DNA from: Chryseolinea lacunae
GTDB lineage: Bacteria; Bacteroidota; Bacteroidia; Cytophagales; Cyclobacteriaceae
Assembly: GCF_016735595.1 (NCBI RefSeq)
Contig: NZ_JAERRB010000021.1
Coordinates: forward strand, 1-40,574
DNA length: 40,574 bases
Direction: 5' to 3'
The position numbers and the translations under genes are program-made. Under the pieces are notes generated by a model. The model was not told where the DNA came from. It worked only from the letters and a program-made list of their open reading frames with translations, and made no database searches. Shown piece after piece: positions 16,342 to 25,251 of this stretch (the stretch's first letter is position 1; each line of letters begins with the position of its first letter).

Positions 16342-17487
16342 ATGAAGTTTGGAACGAAAGCCGTGCATGCAGGAGTGGAACCGGACCCGACCACGGGCGC
16401 CATCATGACTCCCATCTATCAAACATCGACCTATGTGCAGGAGTCTCCTGCCAAACATAAAGGCTATGCCTACGCGCGTGGCGCAAATCCCACACGCAAT
16501 GCCCTTCAAAAAAGTATTGCAGCCCTGGAGAACGGCAAGTTCGCCATCTGTTTCTCGTCGGGCATGGGCGCCACCGACGCCGTCATAAAATTGCTGAACC
16601 CCGGCGACGAGGTGATTACCACCAACGACCTCTATGGCGGCTCCTACCGCATGTTCAAAAGAGTGTTCGAAAAGTATGGCATCAAGTTTCACTTCATCGA
16701 CCTCACCAAGTCGGCCAACATCGAGCCCCTCATCAACGACAAAACAAAACTCTTCTGGCTCGAAACGCCCACCAACCCGTTGATGAACATCATCGACATT
16801 GAGGCTTGCGTGGCGCTGGCGAAAAAGAAAAATATCATCGTAGCCGTCGACAACACTTTTGCTTCGCCCTATTTGCAAAACCCGTTGGATCTCGGTGCCG
16901 ACATCGTGATGCACTCCGTGACCAAATACCTGAGCGGACATTCGGATGTGATTATGGGCGCGTTGGTGATAAACGACGAAAAGCTGTACCAGGAACTGGC
17001 GTTCATTCAAAACTCGTGTGGCGCCGTGCCAGGCCCGCAAGATTCGTTCCTGGTGCTTCGCGGCATCAAGACGTTGCACCTGCGCATGGAACGGCATTGC
17101 TTCAACGGCAAAAAAATTGCTGAGTATCTAAAGGCGCATCCCAAAGTAGGCAAAGTGTATTGGCCCGGTTTCCCGGAACACCCCAATCACACCGTCGCGA
17201 AAAAGCAGATGAAAGATTTTGGCGGCATGTTGTCGTTCACGTTGAAAGACGACAGTCAGCAAAAAGCCACGACCCTCATGGAGAGCGTGACCGTGTTTTC
17301 GCTAGCCGAGTCGTTGGGCGGTGTGGAGTCGCTCATCAATCACCCGGCCTCCATGACACACGCCAGCATTCCAAAGGAAGAACGCATCAAGAACGGCCTC
17401 CTCGATTCGCTGATCCGCCTGAGCATTGGGGTGGAAGATGTAGAGGATCTGATTGAAGATCTCGACGCAGCCCTCGCCAAAGTGTAG
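16342..17487 (+). CDS. metB: Cystathionine gamma-synthase/lyase-type PLP enzyme
   Basis: The start at 16342 (MKFGTKAVHAGVEPD) gives 381 residues and the conserved family N-terminus; an ATG 39 nt upstream adds unconserved residues. Family landmarks are YARGANPTR (44-52), SSGMGATDA (72-80), the ETPTNPLMNI segment (141-150), DNTFASPYLQNP and the PLP-binding lysine 195 in HSVTKYLSGHSD. These enzymes act in transsulfuration: the synthase joins cysteine to an activated homoserine, the lyase splits cystathionine. Sequence alone separates them poorly, so metB is a best guess. It has its own promoter and a strong terminator. Confidence 0.87.
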   Translation: MKFGTKAVHAGVEPDPTTGAIMTPIYQTSTYVQESPAKHKGYAYARGANPTRNALQKSIAALENGKFAICFSSGMGATDAVIKLLNPGDEVITTNDLYGGSYRMFKRVFEKYGIKFHFIDLTKSANIEPLINDKTKLFWLETPTNPLMNIIDIEACVALAKKKNIIVAVDNTFASPYLQNPLDLGADIVMHSVTKYLSGHSDVIMGALVINDEKLYQELAFIQNSCGAVPGPQDSFLVLRGIKTLHLRMERHCFNGKKIAEYLKAHPKVGKVYWPGFPEHPNHTVAKKQMKDFGGMLSFTLKDDSQQKATTLMESVTVFSLAESLGGVESLINHPASMTHASIPKEERIKNGLLDSLIRLSIGVEDVEDLIEDLDAALAKV

Positions 17488-17513
17488 GCACGGCCTCCAG
17501 TGAAACGCATCGC

Positions 17514-17554
17514 GCGGAACCCGATCGGACAAGATTGGCGTTCCGCTTTTTTTT
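17514..17554 (+). terminator. Terminator after the metB-like gene
   Basis: GCGGAAC pairs with GTTCCGC, and CCGATC pairs with GATTGG inside it across a one-base bulge. The loop is GGACAA. Eight T's follow. Confidence 0.88.
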
Positions 17555-17710
17555 AATCACAAATTTTTATGTCTATTTTTAAAAACACACCACAACGCCA
17601 CACACCCTTCACAACAAAACCCTAGCTTAATCAGCACCGACGGCGTTGAGCCTTTAAGCTTCATCGATATACACAAGGCTCGACACGTCAACCTAAACCT
17701 TACAACCAAC

Positions 17711-18949
17711 GTGGTGAAAAAAAATTTCAAGCTGCTCTATAGCATCCCGGTTATCGTGGCAGCACTCGGCTATTTTGTAGACATCTATGATCTCTTGCTC
17801 TTCAGTATTGTTCGAATCCCCAGCCTCATTTCCATGGGCGTTGCCGAGGCCGATCTGCAAACCCAGGGAGAACATTTGTTGCGCTGGCAAATGGCCGGAC
17901 TGCTGCTCGGTGGACTGATCTGGGGAATTCTGGGTGACAAACGCGGACGGTTGTCGGTTCTGTTTGGTTCCATTCTGCTGTATTCATTGGCCAACATAGC
18001 CAACGGCTTTGCGGCAACCGTAGAGCAATATGCATGGCTTCGCTTCATTGCCGGGATCGGATTGGCGGGCGAGCTGGGCGCCGGCATCACATTGGTTTCG
18101 GAAACTTTGCCCTCGAATCTTCGCGGCTATGGAACCACCATCATTGCCACGGTAGGGCTGATGGGCGCCGTGGTTGCCAATTACCTATCCAGGCTGTACG
18201 ACTGGCAGACGTCGTATTTTATTGGCGGCGGATTAGGATTGATGCTGTTGGTGGCGCGGGTGAGTGTGTTTGAGTCGGGCATCTTTCTTCAGACAAAAGA
18301 GAAGGCCGTGCAGCGCGGCAACTTCTTTCAACTTTTCACCAACAAACGCCGCTTCACCAAATTCATGGGCAGCATTTTCATCGGCCTTCCCATCTGGTTC
18401 TCCATCGGCATCCTCCTCACCTTTGCACCCGAGTTTGCCAAGCCCGAAGGCCTAAACATCGTGGGGAAAGTGATCTCGGGCGATGCCGTGATGTTCGGAT
18501 ACATTGGATTGGCGATGGGCGACCTGACCAGTGGTTTGGTGAGCCAGCTCTTGGGTTCCCGCAAAAAAGTGGTGGCCGTTTTCATCAGCCTCACCTTGGC
18601 GTTCATACTGCTCTATTTGTATATGCCCGTGCGCACCGCGTCATTTTTCTATTTTACCTGTTTCGTGCTGGGCGTCGGAATCGGCTACTGGGCTTTGTTT
18701 GTTACGATCGCCGCCGAACAGTTTGGCACCAACCTGCGGTCGACCGTAGCCACCACCGTACCCAATTTTATCCGCGGAACCGTGATTCCGCTGACCATAC
18801 TTTTTAAATTTTTACGCGTCGACCTGGGTTTGGGGATGATCAACGGCGCGCTCATTGTTGGCGTGGCAACCATAATCATCGCTTTTATAGCGCTACGGGC
18901 CATTGACGAGACATTTGGCCGCGATATGAATTTTGAGGAGGTGGACTAG
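17711..18949 (+). CDS. MFS transporter (metabolite symporter-like)
   Basis: 412 residues from a GTG at 17711 (the next codon is also GTG); no upstream ATG fits. There are about 12 hydrophobic helices. The MFS loop 2-3 signature appears as GDKRGRLSVL near residue 76, and the region LRFIAGIGLAGELGAG after it matches TM4 of the metabolite:H+ symporter group (ShiA/ProP-type sugar-porter relatives). A sequence LPSNLRGYGTT lies between TM5 and TM6. Substrate cannot be told; family members carry sugars, organic acids or osmolytes. Inner membrane. A long A/T-rich leader (17555-17710) separates it from the metB-like terminator. The downstream kinase gene starts 74 nt later. Confidence 0.87.
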   Translation: MVKKNFKLLYSIPVIVAALGYFVDIYDLLLFSIVRIPSLISMGVAEADLQTQGEHLLRWQMAGLLLGGLIWGILGDKRGRLSVLFGSILLYSLANIANGFAATVEQYAWLRFIAGIGLAGELGAGITLVSETLPSNLRGYGTTIIATVGLMGAVVANYLSRLYDWQTSYFIGGGLGLMLLVARVSVFESGIFLQTKEKAVQRGNFFQLFTNKRRFTKFMGSIFIGLPIWFSIGILLTFAPEFAKPEGLNIVGKVISGDAVMFGYIGLAMGDLTSGLVSQLLGSRKKVVAVFISLTLAFILLYLYMPVRTASFFYFTCFVLGVGIGYWALFVTIAAEQFGTNLRSTVATTVPNFIRGTVIPLTILFKFLRVDLGLGMINGALIVGVATIIIAFIALRAIDETFGRDMNFEEVD

Positions 18950-19022
18950 CACTACGCGGTGCCAAAATGGTTCTTGTGAAAGATTAACTTTATTGCAATC
19001 TTTCCATGTAAAAAGAACCCGC

Positions 19023-21089
19023 GTGGCGAAGAAACCCCTCATCCTCTCTCTTTTTCTTCTTTCTTGGTCGACTTTCACCCTTGCCCAGAACCTTCATTTG
19101 ATCGATAGCCTGTCGCGCCAACTTCGCTCGGCAGACGGCAAAGCCCGGTTTGAACTGCTGAGCGACCTGGCCTGGGAATATCGTTTCTCTTATCCCGACA
19201 GCACGGTGCACTATGCACGGCAGGCCTTTGATCTGGGCCAGAAACTGAAGCTCCCCACCGGACTGGCCGAACCGCTCAATTTTATGGGCGTGGCGCTGAA
19301 CTATAAAGGCGACCGCCTGGGCGCTTTCGACAACTATACGCAGGCGCTCAAGGTGGCCATGGATCAAAAAGACTCGCTCCAAACTGCCTACTCCAACAAC
19401 AACCTCGGACGACTTTTCTTTGAACAAGGACTCCTGGCGCGATCCTATGACTACTTTATCCGCGCCCTTTCCATCTTCGAAAATCTGAACGACTCATCGG
19501 GCCTTGCCTACACCTATCAAAGCCTGGCCAATCTTTATAAATCGCAGCGCGACTACCCAAAGGCAGAAAGCAACTATCTGAAGGCCATCAAAATCAGACT
19601 TGCCCTGGGCAACACACGCGACATCATGTCGGCGTTCTCGCAAACCGCTCGGTTCTATCAGGACAACAACCAGCACGACAAAGCCCTTCGCTACCTCCAC
19701 CTGGCTGACTCTGCCGGACAAGTGATTCACGACGAAATCAACCTGGCCGAGGTGCACATTTCGTTGTCGGAGACTTTCCTCAACAAAGGGCATCTCGACG
19801 AAGCCGAAGCCATTTGCGCAGAAGCACTGAAGGTGATTGCCGAAAAGAAAAACATGCGCATGCTGCCGCAAGCCTACATTTCGATGGGGCAGATCATGTT
19901 TGAGAAGCGGGACTATGTGCAGGCGAAAAAACAATTCAACCTTGCGCTCGCCATCGCCATGACCACAAAAGACATCGCTTCAAAAATGGAGGCGCACTAC
20001 TTCCTGTGGAAAATTTCGGAGAAGGAGAAGAACAAACTTTCGGAACTGAGCAACCTCAATGCCTACCTGCTGCTGAAAGATTCTATCAAAGACCTTGACC
20101 TGGCCCGCCAGGTAGAACGCCTGCAGTTCGAAATCGAGATCGAACGCAAAGAGCAGGAAAACGAATTGCTGAAAGTGGACCAGGTGAAAACCGACGCCAT
20201 CATCAAACAGCAACGCCTTTCCAACATCATTCTGGCCATCATCATTGTGGCCGTGAGTTCGCTGGGTTTTATTCAGTGGCGCAGCAGCAAGAAACGCAGA
20301 GAGATCAACGAAAAACTGGCGCAACAAAATCAGTTCATCCAAAACCAGCGGCAGGAAATCATAGAGCAAAACGAAAAGCTTTCGCGCCGGAACCAGCAGC
20401 TCTCCGACATCAACCACGAGAAAGACACGCTGATGAGCATTGTGGCCCACGATTTAAAGTCACCCCTGAATCGCATCAAAGGCATTGCCGACCTCATGGA
20501 AATTGAAGGCGGCCTCAGCAAAGATCAACTCAGCTATGTGCGCATGACCAAAGACACCACGCAGCTGGGCCTGGCCCTCATCAAAGACTTGCTGGATGTG
20601 CACATGCTGGAAGAAAGCGTGGTGCCCAACTATTCCACGTTCGACATCAGTCATTTCTTACTGGAGAAAACCAATACGTTTCTGCCGGCTGCCGAAGCAA
20701 AGAACATACACCTTCACATTGCGCGCGTAGAAACCATCGAAGTGCAACTCGACACTGACTACCTGCACCGCATCATCGACAACCTGCTGACCAACGCCAT
20801 CAAGTTTTCGAAACGGGAGACCACCGTGGCTGTTTCGGCAGGAAGAGAAAACAACGAACTTTGGATTTCGATTGCCGATCAAGGCCAAGGTTTTTCGGAA
20901 AAAGACAGGCTGCATCTGTTCCAGAAATTTAAAAAACTGAGTGCCCGTCCTACCGCCGGAGAGTCTTCTAACGGCCTGGGTCTTGCCATTGTGAAAACAT
21001 TGGTGGATCGTTTGAAAGGCAGCATCGACCTGGTGTCGGAACAAGGAAAGGGCAGTGAGTTTATTATACGTTTGCCGTTGAAAAATTAA
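19023..21089 (+). CDS. TPR-containing sensor histidine kinase
   Basis: I place the start at the GTG at 19023, directly before a signal peptide (AKKPLILSLFLLSWSTFTLAQ), giving 688 residues. An ATG at 18933 would overlap the transporter gene and bury the signal. About residues 30-335 are tetratricopeptide repeats in the periplasm (pairs such as LAYTYQSLANLYKSQRDYPKAE). A charged coiled coil precedes the membrane helix at about 401-418 (IILAIIIVAVSSLGF) and a second coiled coil follows. The H-box is IVAHDLKSPLNRIKG with His476. The ATPase domain shows DNLLTNAIKFSK, DQGQGFS and GLGLAIVK. No response regulator gene is adjacent, so it is an orphan kinase. Confidence 0.88.
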   Translation: MAKKPLILSLFLLSWSTFTLAQNLHLIDSLSRQLRSADGKARFELLSDLAWEYRFSYPDSTVHYARQAFDLGQKLKLPTGLAEPLNFMGVALNYKGDRLGAFDNYTQALKVAMDQKDSLQTAYSNNNLGRLFFEQGLLARSYDYFIRALSIFENLNDSSGLAYTYQSLANLYKSQRDYPKAESNYLKAIKIRLALGNTRDIMSAFSQTARFYQDNNQHDKALRYLHLADSAGQVIHDEINLAEVHISLSETFLNKGHLDEAEAICAEALKVIAEKKNMRMLPQAYISMGQIMFEKRDYVQAKKQFNLALAIAMTTKDIASKMEAHYFLWKISEKEKNKLSELSNLNAYLLLKDSIKDLDLARQVERLQFEIEIERKEQENELLKVDQVKTDAIIKQQRLSNIILAIIIVAVSSLGFIQWRSSKKRREINEKLAQQNQFIQNQRQEIIEQNEKLSRRNQQLSDINHEKDTLMSIVAHDLKSPLNRIKGIADLMEIEGGLSKDQLSYVRMTKDTTQLGLALIKDLLDVHMLEESVVPNYSTFDISHFLLEKTNTFLPAAEAKNIHLHIARVETIEVQLDTDYLHRIIDNLLTNAIKFSKRETTVAVSAGRENNELWISIADQGQGFSEKDRLHLFQKFKKLSARPTAGESSNGLGLAIVKTLVDRLKGSIDLVSEQGKGSEFIIRLPLKN

Positions 21090-21152
21090 TGCAAACTACG
21101 GCGACTTGTTATAGCCTTGATATGCTACATATGAAGCCTTCGTTTTCCAACG

Positions 21153-21818
21153 CTACTGCGGATCATTCATACCCCACATCAATCTAAAGTGTTCTTCAAT
21201 GGGAATTGTGGTGCGCGACAACGCCGCCATGTTCCTGCCTTCGGCCGTCCACAAAAATGGATAGAAGCTAAACACGCGATCGCCCGCAAGGTGTTTCACT
21301 TCCTCCCGCCAGTTTTCCCAACGCAGTCCTTCATAAAATTCGGCGAGGTCGGCTTGAAAACAGAAGTTGAGAAATTCTGAATATGTTATGCTTAGTGGTT
21401 CAAACTCCAACGTGGCGGGCGACAGATAATAGACATGCCCGCGATCATCGCCAAGACGACCGCCGTTCAAAATAAAAAATCCACCAATGGCATCGTCGGC
21501 TATTAAAAGCAATCCTGGTGGCTGATCGTCGTTGTGAAGAATCGTGTTGTTGTTCCAATCGGGAAGTGTGCGCGGGAGTTGGATGCTGCCCGATCCCAGA
21601 ATTCTGATCCATCCATCGTCGACCAGAAGACCGCCTGTTTTGTAAACAATGCTGCCCATGGGCGAGCGTGTGGTTACCTGAATTTTATAGAGTGCATCTT
21701 CTGCGCGCACAGGATCGGCCGGCAAAATCACAACGCTGTTTTTGGCAGACGCGATCCACTCCATCACCACCGGCCAGGCTGGATCATCGTTGTCAATCAG
21801 TTCACTTACGGAACGCAT
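21153..21818 (-). CDS. DUF2625-family protein
   Basis: 221 residues matching the DUF2625 family in length and pattern. Landmarks are the N-terminal MRSVSELIDNDDPAWP, the VLPADPVRAEDALY motif, the GGLLVDDGWIRILGSGS strand pair, FFILNGGRLGD and the C-terminal FYPFLWTAEG. The family has no established function; the fold is predicted soluble and cytoplasmic, and members are scattered among bacteria, sometimes as immunity-like single genes. It converges on the histidine kinase gene with 63 nt between stops and no obvious terminator. It starts 135 nt after the PLDNc peptide gene on the same strand. Confidence 0.82.
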   Translation of the reverse strand: MRSVSELIDNDDPAWPVVMEWIASAKNSVVILPADPVRAEDALYKIQVTTRSPMGSIVYKTGGLLVDDGWIRILGSGSIQLPRTLPDWNNNTILHNDDQPPGLLLIADDAIGGFFILNGGRLGDDRGHVYYLSPATLEFEPLSITYSEFLNFCFQADLAEFYEGLRWENWREEVKHLAGDRVFSFYPFLWTAEGRNMAALSRTTIPIEEHFRLMWGMNDPQ

Positions 21819-21952
21819 GGAGGTTAGGTTGCTTGAAAAGTTTCAAACCAAAACATACTACACTACCATCCCTGTTACCAGCGAGGTCGACAAGATTTCA
21901 TGACGATATCTTTGCGCAAGAAAGTGTGATGACACAAAGTCAACGATCAACG

Positions 21953-22117
21953 CTATTTCCTTCCAATGGCGTAATACAGCACTGGGCCAAGCACGGGCAA
22001 CAACACCACGGCGATGACCCAGAGTATTTTCTTTTCGTTGTCCTTGTTGCTTTTCACGATGTCGACTATCACAATGACGTCGAGCACAAGAATGAGAAGT
22101 GATAGTAAGCGTCCCAT
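21953..22117 (-). CDS. PLDNc-domain small membrane protein (54 aa)
   Basis: A short frame from ATG at 22117 to TAG at 21953 encodes 54 residues. The N-terminal helix is MGRLLSLLILVLDVIVIVDIV, followed by a charged turn KSNKDNEKK, then a second helix with WVIAVVLLPVLGPVLYYAIG and RK at the end. The W-hydrophobic-P-xxG-xx-YYxIGR pattern is the phospholipase-D-nuclease N-terminal (PLDNc) domain, found in small inner-membrane proteins of unknown role. Both ends are well defined and no other frame explains the stretch. It lies between the DUF2625 gene and a divergent lipoprotein gene. Confidence 0.82.
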   Translation of the reverse strand: MGRLLSLLILVLDVIVIVDIVKSNKDNEKKILWVIAVVLLPVLGPVLYYAIGRK

Positions 22118-22358
22118 GTATGGTTTGATTTTAAGATTTCAGATCATCATTTATCTACCGCGTTTCGCGCTACAAAATCAAACTTTCCAACCTTTTCGTC
22201 ACACAGCGTGTCGCGGTCACGTTAGAAAATTATTTCATTCTTTTTGTAACCATTTGCTTTACTCCCGCCGTATAAGCCCCTATTGTTTTCGATATGCATA
22301 TCCGGAGAAAAAGCAACACACGAAAGTAAAAACAAAACCCACAAATCATAATTTTAAT

Positions 22359-23444
22359 ATGACCCTTACCCAAAAAACCCTCTCTATTTTTGCCTTCTCT
22401 GCACTCCTTGGACTGTCGGCCTGCAGCAATGACGACGACAACGTCAGCCAGCCCTCGAAGGAAGATGCCAAGACCACCCTTGCCAAATTTAACACCGATG
22501 CCAAAGCCGATCTGCAAGGTCTTTCCGACGCGCAAGGTTTCCTGGCCGTAAAAGATTTCTTCGCCCTCACGGCTTCCGATGATCCGTTTGGTCGGGCAGC
22601 AGCTCAAAACTCCAAACATTTCTTCCGCGACAAAGGAAAAGAATTCCGTTCTGTGTTCACTGCCACCAAAGCCGCCACAGGCCGCACACAAGGCGATGAA
22701 CCATTCGACTTCGACGCCAACACCGGCATCTATGGTTGGGACAGCGCGTCTGAAACGTTCGCGAAAACCGGCGAGGCAAACATCATCCGAATCCAATTCC
22801 CTACCGAAGGCTCTGCCAGCAACAATGCCGAACTTCAACTGACTGCCTACAGCGAAGTGGAAGTATACGACGAAGAAAATCAGGAATACTATTACCAACC
22901 CGAAGTGCTGAAAGCAGCGCTCCTGGTAGACAACGTAAAGCAAGCCGGTCTCGACCTCAACGCCACCTGGGACGACTATGGTTTCCCCCTCACTGCCAAC
23001 ATCAGTGCGCTGGCCAAGCCCTTCACCGTGACCGTGAAATTTGACGTGAGCAACAGCGTGACCTCATCATTGAACATTGCCTTGCTGCGCGACCAAACCA
23101 CACTGGTGTCGACTCAAGTGGTCGCTACCTACAAAGACGACAGCAAAGCCGAAGAAAGCCTGAAGAAAATCGACGGCTTTGTGCAAGTGCGCAACCTGAA
23201 GCTTGAAGGCACCATCGACGTGGAAGCTGCTAACAAAGCTGAAGTAGATTGGAACGCCATCGTGAAACTTGCGCTGAAGAGCGACAACGATAAACTGGGC
23301 GACATCATTTTTGTAGAAGAAAACGAAAAGCCCGTAGCCTACCTGCAATATGCAGACGGCACAAAAGAAAAACTCGAAACCGTGCTGAAGCCCGTGCTTG
23401 ACGAAGTGGACGGCCTGCGCGACGACCTGGAAGTGAACGGCTAG
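22359..23444 (+). CDS. Hypothetical lipoprotein
   Basis: 361 residues from the ATG at 22359, which opens directly onto the signal peptide MTLTQKTLSIFAFSALLGLSAC with lipobox LSAC; an upstream in-frame ATG at 22014 is not a plausible start. The mature protein is highly acidic and soluble, with repeated beta strands in the middle (VYDEENQEYYYQPEV, FDVSNSVTSSLNIALL) and a helical Asp/Glu/Lys-rich tail. No domain is recognised; it looks like a Bacteroidota-specific surface or periplasmic lipoprotein. It is monocistronic and ends at a clear terminator. Confidence 0.8.
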   Translation: MTLTQKTLSIFAFSALLGLSACSNDDDNVSQPSKEDAKTTLAKFNTDAKADLQGLSDAQGFLAVKDFFALTASDDPFGRAAAQNSKHFFRDKGKEFRSVFTATKAATGRTQGDEPFDFDANTGIYGWDSASETFAKTGEANIIRIQFPTEGSASNNAELQLTAYSEVEVYDEENQEYYYQPEVLKAALLVDNVKQAGLDLNATWDDYGFPLTANISALAKPFTVTVKFDVSNSVTSSLNIALLRDQTTLVSTQVVATYKDDSKAEESLKKIDGFVQVRNLKLEGTIDVEAANKAEVDWNAIVKLALKSDNDKLGDIIFVEENEKPVAYLQYADGTKEKLETVLKPVLDEVDGLRDDLEVNG

Positions 23445-23467
23445 TTTCAGAAATATTTACAGGTTTT

Positions 23468-23498
23468 AAAAAGTCATCCGGTTCGGATGACTTTTTTT
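23468..23498 (+). terminator. Terminator after the 361-aa lipoprotein gene
   Basis: AAAGTCATCCG pairs with CGGATGACTTT around a 3-nt GTT loop, and seven T's include the end of the stem. It is 24 nt after the stop codon. Confidence 0.9.
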
Positions 23499-23626
23499 GT
23501 GACCGCTTTTTTTGCGTTATGTATGGCGCGGTCGGTTCAGGTTATACAAAGAAAACTTGCTATATTTCCTTTGTCGCACACACGTTTGCCGGGTGATCGG
23601 CCGTTTGAAACTAAAGCTCTCCCTCC

Positions 23627-24142
23627 ATGAAAACATCCATCCTCATCCTGATCGTTGTGGGTCTCACGATGGGCTGCACGGAAGACAGCGCGCCCCAATT
23701 TGAAATCGGAAGCGGCTTTGAGATCTACCTCACGGTGAAACCGTATGCCCAAAACGAGACCATCGACTACAGCAAAATCAATTTCGACACGTTGCAGCTG
23801 GAAAGCACCCCCATGCTACGCTACAACGACCTGAAACGCTACGACAGGCTCACCCACAAACTCACACTAAACATCTCGCACGACGCACTTGCCCTGAACG
23901 AAGCAGGCGTGCGCGGTCGCATGTTCGTGGTCACGCTCGACAAAATTCCGGTGTATGTTGGTTTCAAATGGCGTGTCATCTCCTCCATTCCGCCAAGCTG
24001 GGTTTACATCGAAGAACCCTATGCCGAACTCGACCATTTGAGTGACAACGAGATTGTGATCGGCGTGCCATCCAACATCGCGGACCCACGTCTCGACCAA
24101 CGCATCGTTAGCCGGCTAAAGGCTGACGGAAAGATCAATTGA
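23627..24142 (+). CDS. Hypothetical lipoprotein (171 aa)
   Basis: Signal peptide MKTSILILIVVGLTMGC with lipobox TMGC (Cys17), so it is predicted to be lipid-anchored in the envelope. The mature 155 residues are polar with many Asp, Lys and Arg, and strands such as FVVTLDKIPVYVGFKWRVIS; residues near 130-150 resemble a small beta-sandwich. I do not recognise a family. It is separated from the previous lipoprotein by a terminator and converges with the AraC-type regulator, 31 nt stop to stop. Confidence 0.75.
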   Translation: MKTSILILIVVGLTMGCTEDSAPQFEIGSGFEIYLTVKPYAQNETIDYSKINFDTLQLESTPMLRYNDLKRYDRLTHKLTLNISHDALALNEAGVRGRMFVVTLDKIPVYVGFKWRVISSIPPSWVYIEEPYAELDHLSDNEIVIGVPSNIADPRLDQRIVSRLKADGKIN

Positions 24143-24173
24143 TTCCGGCATTCAGCATACACCTCAATCCTAA

Positions 24174-25139
24174 TCAGGCATTGTATTTTTTCCGATAGTC
24201 AACCGGTGTCATGCCCGTGATGCGCTTAAAAACATCGCGGAAGGTTTGCGTGTCGGAATATCCCACCTGAAGCATCACCTCGGTGATAGACTTGCGTCCG
24301 ATCTCCAACTGCTTTTTCACGGCTTCAATTTTCACCCGCTGAATATACTCCACCACCGTGTGGCGCGTGGCTTTCTTGAACCTGCGCTCAAAGGTGCGGC
24401 GCGTCAAGTTGAAGCGGTCTGCAATTTCATCGACCGTTAACTTCTCGGCATAGTGTTGTTCCACGAATGCCTGTGCTTTTAGAATCACATCGTCGTGGTG
24501 ATCTTTCAGCCCGTGAAAAATAATGAAGGGCGATTGAATGGTGCGGTCGAGGTCGATCACAAAATATTTCGCCGTGCGAATGGCCATCTCCCGGTTTGTA
24601 TATTTCTCCACGAGGTGAAGCAGCAAATTCCAATAGGCATTACACCCGCCGCTGGAATACAGTCCGTTCTGATCGGTGATCACTTTCTCGTCCACCAGTT
24701 TCACCGATGGATAGAAGTGTCTGAATTCATTTGCATACAACCAGTGGGTTGTGCATTGTTTCCCTTTCAACACGCCTGAGAACGCCAGGAGAAACGCGCC
24801 CGCACAAAGGCTGGCCACTTCCACGCCGTTCTTGTATTGTTGCGCAACCCAATGTGCATAGTCACGATTCACGTGTGTGGCACTCATCATGTCGCCGGTG
24901 AGCGAGGGGATAATGATCAGATCGGTTTTTGTTACCCGGTCGAGGGTGAGGTCGGGATGAATGGAAAACAAGCCATCGTTCAACGTCACCTCGGGGCCAA
25001 GGCCAACCAGTTGAATATTAAATAGCGCCGGCTTTTGCGCCTGCGCCAGAAATGCATTCACCATCGAAAACACGTTTCGCGTGTCGGCGATGGAGGCCAT
25101 CACGGAATTTCGGAGCGCGAGTATGGAAATGGTTATCAT
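24174..25139 (-). CDS. GlxA-type transcriptional regulator (DJ-1/PfpI domain plus AraC HTH)
   Basis: The start at 25139 (MITISILALRNSVMAS) gives 321 residues; a -7 box lies just 4 nt before it, and the alternative ATG 39 nt upstream would sit in front of the promoter. Residues 1-190 are a DJ-1/PfpI-like (class I glutamine-amidotransferase) domain with the nucleophile-elbow motif SLCAGAFLLA. Residues about 215-321 are the AraC/XylS DNA-binding domain with two helix-turn-helices (LTVDEIADRFNLTRRTFER ... SITEVMLQVGYSDTQTFRDVFKR). It is divergent from the VOC and SRPBCC genes and probably controls them and itself through the repeats at 25162-25194. Confidence 0.88.
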   Translation of the reverse strand: MITISILALRNSVMASIADTRNVFSMVNAFLAQAQKPALFNIQLVGLGPEVTLNDGLFSIHPDLTLDRVTKTDLIIIPSLTGDMMSATHVNRDYAHWVAQQYKNGVEVASLCAGAFLLAFSGVLKGKQCTTHWLYANEFRHFYPSVKLVDEKVITDQNGLYSSGGCNAYWNLLLHLVEKYTNREMAIRTAKYFVIDLDRTIQSPFIIFHGLKDHHDDVILKAQAFVEQHYAEKLTVDEIADRFNLTRRTFERRFKKATRHTVVEYIQRVKIEAVKKQLEIGRKSITEVMLQVGYSDTQTFRDVFKRITGMTPVDYRKKYNA

Positions 25140-25143
25140 GTCA

Positions 25144-25151
25144 CAAACGTA
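25144..25151 (-). promoter_or_regulatory. -7 promoter box for the AraC-type regulator
   Basis: The minus strand reads TACGTTTG, a perfect TAnnTTTG match, 4 nt before the ATG. Transcription would start at about the start codon, giving a leaderless or nearly leaderless mRNA. Confidence 0.5.
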
Positions 25152-25161
25152 GGCGAAAATT

Positions 25162-25194
25162 TTGTCGCAATCACCCACCTAAGATTGTCGCAAT
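25162..25194. promoter_or_regulatory. Direct-repeat operator candidate between the AraC and VOC genes
   Basis: TTGTCGCAAT occurs at 25162-25171 and again at 25185-25194, 23 bp start to start. Both lie in the 112-bp divergent intergenic region, just upstream of the regulator's -7 box. AraC-family proteins commonly bind direct repeats spaced about two helical turns. Each unit also has ATTG/CAAT inverted ends. Confidence 0.5.
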
Positions 25195-25223
25195 TACACT
25201 TCACGTGTGTCATCGTCTGCCAA

Positions 25224-25231
25224 TACCTTTG
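25224..25231 (+). promoter_or_regulatory. -7 promoter box for the VOC gene
   Basis: TACCTTTG is a perfect TAnnTTTG match, ending 20 nt before the ATG at 25252, for an inferred leader of about 15 nt. Confidence 0.55.
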
Positions 25232-25251
25232 ATCTATCAAAAAAAGAACAC

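Noticed and set aside
18933-19022. ATG start for the histidine kinase
   Set aside because: It overlaps the transporter gene and adds 30 polar residues before the signal peptide; the GTG at 19023 fits better.
22014-22358. N-terminal extension of the 361-aa lipoprotein
   Set aside because: It would place 115 residues before a perfect lipoprotein signal peptide, and the region holds the oppositely directed PLDNc gene and non-coding DNA.
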